From Ampullaceana balthica (taxonomy: Eukaryota > Mollusca > Gastropoda > Lymnaeidae), in contig CALYLW010001393.1 of the NCBI GenBank assembly GCA_944989445.1, positions 105,001 to 169,000 of the forward strand: DNA of 64,000 nt, given 5' to 3'. Under the pieces are notes generated by a model that worked only from the letters and a program-made list of their open reading frames with translations, did not search any database and was not told where the DNA came from. Below are positions 20,313 to 30,217 of the stretch, piece by piece. The first letter of the stretch is position 1. Each line of letters begins with the position of its first letter. Made by a program: the position numbers and the translations under genes.

Positions 20313-23300
20313 AAATCCCTTATATTAACTTCACCGCTGTCTCTCTCTGTCTCTCTGTCTGTCGTCATCTAGGGGCGGGTGGAAAAACAAAAGCAAAAAA
20401 TGACCCACTTCCCGTGATCCGATCGAGCTGAAATTTGGCACACGGGCCCATCTAACCTAACAATGCATCGTATCAAAATTTCAGATCAATCGAACGTACC
20501 GTAATTAAATTAATGCATTTTTAGTTTATCCTTATATGAGGTATGTAATTCAAATTCACGGTTTGTTATTGTTTTTTTCCACGTGAGTTTGAGTTGACGC
20601 TTAGACGTCGACCGTCGTGCCGACACCCCCTCACGACCCATCTCCCGTTAAAAGACAGGGGACATCACTCGGTGTCAGTCCGTAAATATTTGTGGCGTCG
20701 AAACATAATCAATACTTTTATATTTGACTAAAATATAAGGGATTTATAGTAGACAACTTTGTTTTTACGGGTTTGTTTTATTTATTAAATCCCTTATATT
20801 AACTTCACCAGCGTCTCTCTCTCTCTCTCTGTCTGTCTTGGGCGGGCGGAAAAACAGAAGTAAAAAATGACCCACTTCCCATGATCCGATCGAACTGAAA
20901 TTAGGCACACGGACCCGTCTAACCTAACAATGCATCGTATCAAAATTTCAGATCGATCGAACGTACCGTAATAAAATTAATGCATTTTTAGTTTATCCTT
21001 ATATGAGGTATGTAATTCAAATTCACGGTTTGTTATTGTTTTTTTCCACGTGAGTTTGAGTTGACGCTTAGACGTCGACCGTCGTGCCGACACCCCCTCA
21101 CGACCCATCTCCCGTTAAAAGACAGGGGACATCACTCGGTGTCAGTCCGTAAATATTTGTGGCGTCGAAACATAATCAATACTTTTATATTTGACTAAAA
21201 TATAAGGGATTTATAGTAGACAACTTTGTTTTTACGGGTTTGTTTTATTTATTAAATCCCTTATATTAACTTCACCAGCGTCTCTCTCTCTCTCTCTGTC
21301 TGTCTTGGGCGGGCGGAAAAACAGAAGTAAAAAATGACCCACTTCCCATGATCCGATCGAACTGAAATTAGGCACACGGACCCGTCTAACCTAACAATGC
21401 ATCGTATCAAAATTTCAGATCGATCGAACGTACCGTAATAAAATTAATGCATTTTTAGTTTATCCTTATATGAGGTATGTAATTCAAATTCACGGTTTGT
21501 TATTGTTTTTTTCCACGTGAGTTTGAGTTGACGCTTAGACGTCGACCGTCGTGCCGACACCCCCTCACGACCCATCTCCCGTTAAAAGACAGGGGACATC
21601 ACTCGGTGTCAGTCCGTAAATATTTGTGGCGTCGAAACATAATCAATACTTTTATATTTGACTAAAATATAAGGGATTTATAGTAGACAACTTTGTTTTT
21701 ACGGGTTTGTTTTATTTATTAAATCCCTTATATTAACTTCACCAGCGTCTCTCTCTCTCTCTCTGTCTGTCTTGGGCGGGCGGAAAAACAGAAGTAAAAA
21801 ATGACCCACTTCCCATGATCCGATCGAACTGAAATTAGGCACACGGACCCGTCTAACCTAACAATGCATCGTATCAAAATTTCAGATCGATCGAACGTAC
21901 CGTAATAAAATTAATGCATTTTTAGTTTATCCTTATATGAGGTATGTAATTTAAATTCACTGTTTGTTATTGTTTTTTTCCCACGTGAATTTTGAGTTGT
22001 CACGACCCATCGAATTACCGCGTGCTTTTGTTTACATTTTACGTGTCATGCTGAGCTCAGCAGGGTTATGAAGCAAAGTTGAGTTAAGAGTTAGAAAATA
22101 CTGTTAGTTATGTCTCATATATAAGGGATTTATAGTCAAAAACTTTGTTTTTACGGGTTTGTTTTTTTAAATCCCTTATATTAACTTCACCGGCGTCTCT
22201 GTCTCTCTCTCTGTCTGTCTTGGGCGGGCGGAAAATTAGAAGTAAAAAATGACCTACTTCCCGCAATCCGATCGAGCTGCCATTCGGCACACTGACCCGT
22301 CTGACCTAACAATGCATCGTATCAAAATTTCAGATCGATCGAACGTACCGTAATTAAATTAATGCATTTTTAGTTTATCCTTATATGAGGTATGTAATTA
22401 AAATTCACGGTTTGTTATTGTTTTTTCCCACGTGAAATTTTGAGCTGACGCACTGAGGCGACCCAACGAAGCGACGGGGCGCTTTTGTTTACATTTTACG
22501 TGTCACTCTGAGCTCGGTCAAGCGAATCAGTGACCAGACTTTTCCCCTCTCCCCCTCCCACCCACCCCTCCCCCCTAGGGTTATGAAGCAAACTTGAGTT
22601 AAGACAGATTCAGTCTGTAAATGTTTGAAAATAATCAATACTGTTAGTTATGTCTCATATATAAGGGATTTATAGTCAAAAACTTTGTTTTTACGGGTTT
22701 GTTTTTATTAAATCCCTTATATTAACTTCGCGGCCGTCTATGTCGTCATCTCATCATCTCTGTCTTAGGCTGGGCGGGCGGAAAAAGAAAAGTTAAAAAT
22801 GACCCACTTCCAGTGATCCGATCGAGCTGAAATTTTACACACGGACCCGACTCACCTAACAATGCATCGTATCAAAATTTCAGATCGATCGATCGTACCG
22901 TAATTAAATTAATGCATTTTTAGTTTATCCTTATATGAGGTATGTAATTCAAATTCACGGTTTGTTATTGTTTTTTTCTTCCACTTCCACGTGAGTTTGA
23001 GTTGACGCCGACCGTCGTGCCGACACCCCCCCACATCCCACCCCCATTTATTAAAGACAAGGGACATCACTCGGTGTCAGTCTGTAAATGTTTGAAAATA
23101 ATCAATACTGTTAGTTATGTCTCATATATAAGGGATTTATAGTCAAAAACTTTGTTTTTACGGGTTTGTTTTATTAAATCCCTTATATTAACTTCGCGGC
23201 CGTCTCTGTCGTCATCTCATGGGCGTGGCGGGCGGGCGGAAAAACAAAAGTCGAAAATGACCCACTTGCCGTGATCCGATCGAGCTGAAATTTGGCACAC

Positions 23301-23637
23301 GGGCGCGTCTCACCTAACAATGCATCGTATCAAAATTTCAGATCGATCGATCGTACCGTATTTAAATTAATGCAATTTTAGTGTATCCTTATATGAGGTA
23401 TGTAATTCAAATTCACGGTTTGTTTTTTTCTTCCACTTCCACGTGAGTTTGAGTTGACGCCGACCGTCGTGCCGACACCCCCTCACGTCCCACCCCCATT
23501 TATTAAAGACAAGGGACATCACTCGGTGTCAGTCTGTCAATGTTTTTAGCGTTTGAAAATAATCAATACTGTTAGTTATGTCTCATATATAAGGGATTTA
23601 TAGTCAAAAACTTTGTTTTTACGGGTTTGTTTTATTA
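20313..23637 (+). repeat. Tandem array, 7 units of about 467 bp
   Basis: Each unit starts AAATCCCTTATATTAACTTC and ends near catatataagggatttatag followed by tttgtttttacgggtttgtt. Unit starts: 20313, 20787, 21254, 21721, 22169, 22710, 23176. Units 2-4 are nearly identical; units 1 and 5-7 differ in length and central C-rich segment. Each has a CT-rich start, a conserved hairpin (gatcgagctgaaattt ... aaatttcagatcgatc), and caccgtgccgac-like G+C-rich DNA. The motif AAATCCCTTATAT and its inverse lie at opposite unit ends. No coding capacity. Confidence 0.95.
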
Positions 23638-23664
23638 ACGTCATATTTCCTTCTCATGAGGGCG

Positions 23665-23957
23665 CTAAACTCTCCCGTGTGAGTGACTGATTTCTACTGG
23701 ACGGCCACGATCCTAAACTCTCCCGTGTCAGTAGACGGATGTCTACTGGACGGCAACTATCCTAAACTCTCCCCTGTCAATGATGGATGTCTACTGGACG
23801 GCCATGATCCTAAACTCTCCCTTGTCAGTGACTGATGTCTACTGGACGGCCACGATCCTAAACTCTCCCGTGTCAGTAGACGGATGTCTACTGGACGGCC
23901 ACGATCCTAAACTCTCCCGTGTCAGTGACGGATGTCTACTGGACGGCTAAGATCCTA
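23665..23957. repeat. 48-49-bp minisatellite, 6 copies
   Basis: Unit begins ctaaactctcccgtgtcagt and contains ggatgtctactggacggcca. Copies start at 23665, 23713, 23762, 23810, 23858 and 23907. It directly follows the 467-bp array. Confidence 0.92.
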
Positions 23958-24420
23958 ACAAGAATTCAGTGCAATGTGGCTGATTCTCGCTGACCTTATA
24001 GGTGACTCAGGCTTACTTGATGAGGTGAAGGTCAAGTAGGTCCTGACTCCATTTATATAGGGATTGGGGTAATCAGGTAAGTAAATTCTGGGGGAGGGGG
24101 TGGTAATGAAATGTACGCCCAATCAGGGCCGTCGACAGTACGGGGGGGGGATCAGAGTGATGGTGTGGTCAAATGGTCACGTAGTGGACTGTGACTGTAT
24201 AATGGCTGATGCATGGTGTAGCAATAATGTATGTGTGCTGTAGATGATCTAGACTTCGGGATATGCCGAGTAATAGTGACCCTTGAAAAGCATGTGATTT
24301 TATCATCTTTTCCTTGATTCGATCTGGCCAAACAAATAATTTCATTAAATCTGCCAACCGCGAGTATATATTTCTACTACTGAGATGTGTGGTGTAACTT
24401 GGAGACGTTTTACTCACAAT
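23958..24420. other. Spacer, no gene seen
   Basis: Includes gggggagggggtggta and a cagggccgtcgacag phrase resembling a DNA transposon terminus (24125), but no matching other end was found. Confidence 0.45.
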
Positions 24421-24690
24421 TCATCTTATCTTATCTTATCTTATCTGTTACATACGCTCCTTCTATACAGAAGATTTGTGCTTCCTACGCTTAACTATGG
24501 TTTGTGTCTAATCCTGCATTCTTATTAGAGTTTTAAATGTTGATAAAGGGTGTTTCCTGGTTTCTTAAGACAACCCATACCACGTCTAAATTCCTGAATG
24601 GAAGAACGATAATTTGTATGTTTGTTCTTACATACGGAATAAGAAAGGTGTTTTTATCCTTATGTCTATTTAAAGGTTGTATTAATTTAT
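24421..24690 (-). mobile_element. (GATAA)n-tailed LINE 3' fragment
   Basis: Plus strand starts with a tatcttatcttatcttatct tail and gcgctcctt/ctatacagaag; the minus strand keeps the short C-terminal region seen at 2917-3100, with substitutions and stops. It abuts the decayed Tx1-like LINE at its left edge, where that LINE's C-terminal similarity stops. Confidence 0.75.
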
Positions 24691-25890
24691 ATCCATAAAT
24701 AGATGTCTCTCTGTTTCTATTATTGAATATTTACAGAGAGGCCATCTTGGTCTCTGGAGTGTCTGTTGTTCGAGTCTTTCTGAGGTTGGCTTCATATTGT
24801 AGATTAAGCGAAAAGTTATTTCTCTAGCCCTTGGTTCTATTTCTTTAATGTGTAAGTTTTTGAAGGTGTCTTTTATTTCGGTTGTATTGAAATGTCGCAT
24901 CCACTTGATTCGCTCAAGATGAGGGGTTTTCTTTCGTTCTATCAAGTGGTTGTAAATTTCTTTGTTTGTTTTATTGACTAACGTCTCATTATTTTTTATC
25001 GTGCGTAAGCATGCTTGGTAAAAAGAGGGGAGCTTCGTCCCCAGGTAGTGTGGTGTGTTATTGTTTATAGGAGTCAGACGTGTCAGTCTGACCCCTATGC
25101 TATAGTGTGTTAGGGAGTATTCCTTGTGATCTTTAATGGCTTGTCCTAAAAATTTAATTCTCATAGCTTCTATTTTTGTATCTATATCTTGTAAATTTAT
25201 TCCTCCTTCTAATTTAGTCTGCATTAAAGTAGATTTCTTTATATTCCATTTAGTGTTCTTAAAAAATAAATCTCCTAATCATTTGGTTAATTGTGTTTAG
25301 AGTATGTTAAGGAATGTAAAAAATATTCCCTACGTAAATTAATTTTGGTATTATTAAAGTATTTATTAGTGTACTCCTCCCGAATATTGTTTTGGTTGCG
25401 TATTTATATCGTGTGATTATTTTATTGACGAAATTTACAAGTGAATCCCATGTTCCTTTGTGTGTTTCCCACGGGTTGTTTGTAAATGTTAATCCGTATA
25501 TTAATAATTCTTTCTTTCCTTCCAAGTTAAGGGGATAGTCGTCCTTATTAGTTAGTTTCCCTATGCCCATAATTTCCGACTTGTTTATGTTTATTTTTGA
25601 TCCACTGGCTGATCCGAATTCCTCGAAAGTTTCCATAATTCTTTTGATAGAGTTGTTGTTTTGGGGAAAGAATATAAGGTCGTCGGCGTATGCTAGTAAT
25701 TTTCTCTCTCCTCTATTTGGTATGTGGATTCCTCTTATGGTATTATCTAACCTAATTTTCTCTAACACTGGCTCTATCACCAAGATATATAAGTAGGGGG
25801 AAAGAGGGCACCCCTGCCTAACTGATCTTTGTATCTCTATTCCTTCTGATAGTGTATTGTTGATGAGTAGTTTACTAGTACTTTTCTAAT
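24691..25890 (-). pseudogene. Tx1/L1-like LINE ORF2, truncated and frameshifted
   Basis: Minus strand. An upstream part reads QRSVRQGCPLSPYLYIL (RT motif) then ERKLLAYADDLIFFPQNNNS with the YADD catalytic box, SGSKININKSEIMGIGK and FGRSTLINTLIIPKLIY (25307-25850). After a frameshift, GGINLQDIDTKIEAMRIKF to a decayed zinc-knuckle region RWPLCKYSIIETERHLF (24682-25224), in which the first Cys and last Cys are replaced. The order and sequence match the intact frame at 30218-33160. The 5' half, including the endonuclease and RT motif A, is missing. Non-functional. Confidence 0.88.
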
Positions 25891-27468
25891 AATCTATTTT
25901 ATGCCATGGATACGTATGTATTAGCACGACGCAGGCACGGTGTAAAGTGGCGTACCACTTGTAAGAAACAGTATGTGAGATCGGTATTGCACTAAATGCT
26001 GTGTACATAAAAGTTAAATATCTATGATTGTCATAAACTTATAGTTCTTTTAGAAACAAATAATAATAATAATGATAGTAATAATAACAAAATTGAAACG
26101 GTAATGTTAGATACGGAAATTATATATATATATTTTTTAAACTTGAGAAGAAAATCACATATTATCTCCCTTGATACTTTTCAATCTCAATCCTAGCTGT
26201 CATGATAACAGAGATTTACAGAAGAAACGCACCGAAGCCTAAACAAGTGCCTAAAAGTTCCTACGCTAACGTTTAATATGTAAATAGTCTTAATTTTTTT
26301 TAGATTAAATTAAAGGAAATAGAAAAGAAAACATAATAAAACAGCAGCTGTTTGTTTATTTATTGTTTATCGCCAAACTGAGTAATGGTAAATAACGTCA
26401 CTAGTGCTGTCAAAATCAATTATTGTTTTGTTCGTTATTGATGTATGAAATAATACGTTTCATTTCTATCTTAGTTACCTTTATATGTCCAATCACGCTC
26501 CTCCAAGCTACTCATTGATTCAGACTGGTATGTCCTGTTACTAAAATACGCACTTAATAAAACCGGTAAACGGCCTGGACCTTCTCGTTTTGTGTTTTGA
26601 TATCAACACTAGGTACGTTATTGATAGTTTAAACGGTTGACCTTTTTTTAAAGTCTAAGCTTTGGCCTGTGTTGTCTGTTCTGAGACGGCTACTCCAATA
26701 GTAATCATATTCAAAGGCTTTTTCTACCGATACTTATAATATATATTTAAAGTCAATTAAAAATGTAATAATTTAACAAAGCTTGGCTGCTTGTATTAAT
26801 CAAATTTATATTGTTACTACTTCCATTATATTTGCATGCCATACTCATGATACATTTAAAATATATTAATATGAGGATTTGGTACGTTGGCTCTATAAGT
26901 ATTAAATCAAATTTACTATTTTATTTTATACTTACTTTTTCTTCTTCTTACCTGTATTTTATTAAGTAAAAACAATAAAAGGAGAAATCAAAACACACTT
27001 TTCCTAAATTAATACCAAAACGACAAAAGAAACTATCCTTATTGTTGCATTTTTATATTTCTTTAATATGTAAGTCATTCCTATTATGAATAAAGCCGTT
27101 ATTCGAGCTGTCTGCCGACCAGACAGGAGTGGGTTAACTATTATCACTAGACACAATAATTGTATCTTGAAACGTAAATCTACTAGACTACCAAACCATA
27201 AACCTCAGTTGTCTTAAATAGATTCCTTAAATTAATTTTGTTTATAGCTATGGACTAAATTAATTATTTTGTTAATGAACGAAGAAATACAATTTTGAAG
27301 CTAAAGCAAAAGATGTATTTGAAAAGAATACTTCAAGGAATATATTCGTTTTGTAAATTCCTTTAAATAATTATTGATGTTTGCATTATTTTAACTTTCC
27401 TTTGATGATGTCATAGCCCGTTATTGTGACTAAAGGTTTTAAGCGATACAAGACTACTTTATAATGTT
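25891..27468. other. Non-coding stretch; possible lone stem-loop
   Basis: Contains an AAGTGG-CGTA-CCACTT hairpin (25964-25979) resembling stem 1 of the double stem-loop, without stem 2, and short (TAA/ATA)n runs. No gene or element boundary recognised. Confidence 0.5.
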
Positions 27469-27482
27469 ATCAAGTTTGTATT

Positions 27483-27780
27483 CTGTTCGGCATCCTTTCG
27501 TCTCCATCGTCTTGCGAGAGTTGAGTTGGGTTGCATTTCCTCGTTTGGCTGTGCAGTGTCCTTGAGTGACAGTCTTTACCACAGCGTTTGCACACGAGTT
27601 CTGTGCTTTCAAATGGTTTGGCCTTTCTCCTAGCTCTTCTGCCTGTAGCCTCTTCCATTCTTCGCTCCTCTGCTACTAAGACGCCCTCTTTTACAATTGT
27701 GCGCCACGTAGATCGGTCTTCTGCGTTACACTCCAAGTCGCTATGCGTATTCTGGCTGCTTTCATGTCCATTTGGCAGAC
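27483..27780 (-). mobile_element. 298-bp LINE insertion, 14-bp duplication
   Basis: Flanked by a perfect 14-bp target duplication ATCAAGTTTGTATT (27469-27482 and 27781-27794). The minus strand carries the last part of a LINE ORF2: CNAEDRSTWRTIVKEGVLVA and EERRMEEATGRRARRKAKPF, then a Cys/His-containing tail and a stop. There is no poly(A). Same family as 38172-38693. Clade unassigned. Confidence 0.88.
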
Positions 27781-27794
27781 ATCAAGTTTGTATT

Positions 27795-30018
27795 ACAAAC
27801 ATTATATCATTTTGGTATATGCAGTCTACTTTAGATTGTGTACATTACTTAAATCTGAATATTTGTTCCCATTAGTGTTTATAGAATCGTCGGATATTGA
27901 CAATGAAATCAGCAGTAATTTATAAATAAAAACTTTGCTATATTAAATGAATATTATTTAAATTTTTAAAAAATACAGAAATTTATTTTTAACAATATAA
28001 ATGTATTAATGGAAATTATTTTTTAAAAGTCAAGTACAAGGAAAAACTTTATTACATTAAAGAGCTTTATTTGTCATATCGACATGAACTAACATTGTAT
28101 TACCTGTCAGCGCGCACTAAAAAGCACCGGTACTGATCTATTAATACGACATTGTGTGTAAAACAAATATACAAATTAGTCCGCAAAAAGTAATGAGACG
28201 ATCAAAACATTTTTTCTTTAACTTTAATTAAATGTTTCTATTTAGACTATGAGAAACAGTATTCCTGATTTCTATTACGTGAATGTAATGTTTTATTTAA
28301 CAAGAAATTATACATAGAGAAATATTTAATTTGACGAAAAAATGTATTTTTAAAATAATTTTTACTTAAAATTATGGTATCTATTAATTTAATTTAATCA
28401 CTTTGACATATTCTATGTCTATGTGTTTTATTCCGTAAACGTCCGTCTGTAATCGTAATGTTCTGCTGTATGTCTTAGTGGCTTGCCACTTGAACGCGTT
28501 GCCTTTAATGAGGGATACTGTGTCAATGAATTGCCAGTTTTCTCTTAACCCTGGTATATACAGTTCTGGAGTTAATTATCTATAATCTAAACAAGTAATT
28601 ACTGAGGGCCCCCACTTATTTGGGAGCCCCAGCAGATTGTTTGACCAAGCAATTGTAATAAACACGTAAATGTTTTGTGATTGGTGCAACAGCTATTTAA
28701 TTCAAAGTCATGAAAGCTCTATAGAAAATTGAAAAGTTTCGGTAACATATCTTACAAAGAAAAGTGGCTCCACCATTGGCTTCTAAATAGACTTATCAGA
28801 ACAGATATTAAATAACGGCAGTACGGAAAATATGTTCTTGAACGAGTTGTCAGACATAATCACTTCAAACCTGCAATAAAATATCCTTTAACTATATAAA
28901 TGGAAAAATAGACAAAAGTTATGGAGAAAACACATTATACATGTAATTACAAATTAATTTAATAATTTTAGACGTGCATTGACATTGTGTTTCCCGTAAA
29001 TGACGCACTTCAAAGCACCGGTGCTTTATCATGAGTTTGTGTTAACAAAATTGCAAAAAGAAATAAAAGGGAAAATAGTAATTTATTTATTTTTTTAAAA
29101 ATAAGCTAAAATCTACTTTTTGCATACAAGTTAAATAAGAGACATAGCATTTATATTTTGTGATTTGTAAATGATTCATTGAATGTAAATTGAAAATTCG
29201 CATTGTGAAATAAAGTTCGAAAAGAAAGATTAATCTTAAAATCGTATTTATTTTTAAAACATTAAAACAATGAAATTTATTTAATGACTAAAATATATCT
29301 GTCTGTTTTAATGATAGCATCCTACAGCAACGTCAACATTTCATTCGTTTACTCTTTTTTTTGTTGAGAATAACAAGAAAATTTAATGTAAATGTATATA
29401 CAGTTTTGGTTTTTGTTTCTTTTTATTTGAAATCTGCTCCAGACCCATTTGAACGATCTGATTCTTACAGGTTTTGTTGTTGCCAACAGCACAGGACTTT
29501 AATCGTAACACAATTTACTTTCTCTAATGCTCCAAAAGGTCGGGAAGTCAATAACTCTCACAATAAAACATGGTGGATAAGCACTGGAGTAACTAAATGC
29601 TTAGGTCTTTTGTATCATCACTTTGTTAGTCTTTGTTGTTATATTTCTATATTGAAAATTTTCATGAGCTTTGTAAAGTATTTGAACCTACCAAATGTTT
29701 TCAGTGGATATATGAATATTAACAAAATTGTCAATTGGCGGAAGTACATTCTCTTTTAAAAAAAAATTATTTTCATAACGCTGGTCGTTCAAATTAACTA
29801 TTTGGTTGTAGCAGAGTGCTCTTCCCCTGTCTCATTGTCTTTCTTTTACAAACATATGTGTGCGCAATTGTGCTGGAATGGAAAAAAAATCTTCTATAGT
29901 CATTGATGCGAAGGCAATATTTTGCTTTTCACAAAAGCAACAATGACAAAATTTATCAGCAAGTTTTCGTCAAATTGATACTGCCATATTCTTCGTCTGT
30001 TTTTCCGTCCTGGAGTTA

Positions 30019-30020
<2 letters not shown>
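27795..30020. other. R2-like fragments, no gene
   Basis: 28090-28560 and 28970-29060 contain the gcactaaaaagcacc or cacttcaaagcacc block of R2. A double stem-loop lies at 28474-28530. Near 28580-28650 is a ggcccccacttatttgggag palindrome. The frame at 29361-29759 has no recognised similarity and is probably chance. Confidence 0.6.
28474..28530 (+). repeat. Double stem-loop module, R2-like copy
   Basis: TTAGTGG-CTTG-CCACTTGA, then gcgttgcctttaatgaggga, then tgtcaatgaattgcc. Stem 2 is weakened. Stem 1 loop differs from the copy at 3883. Confidence 0.7.
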
Positions 30021-30099
<79 letters not shown>

Positions 30100-30217
30100 T
30101 TTTTTTTAAAATTTTTAAAAAAAATTTTTTTTTAATTTTTTTTTAAATTTTTTTTAAATTTTTTTTTGTTTTTTTTTGTTTAGATAATTTATGTTTTTTA
30201 TTGTTTTTTTTTGTTGA
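30021..30217. repeat. (TA)n and poly(T/A) low-complexity block
   Basis: About 70 bp of perfect TA dinucleotides followed by irregular runs of T and A. The base at 30218 is an undetermined n. The long Tx1-like frame begins at this n. This could be an assembly join or gap-filled region, so the truncation of the LINE at this place may not be biological. Confidence 0.85.

Noticed and set aside
29361..29759. 132-codon open frame
   Set aside because: No ATG start, no recognised similarity, A+T-rich region; consistent with chance.
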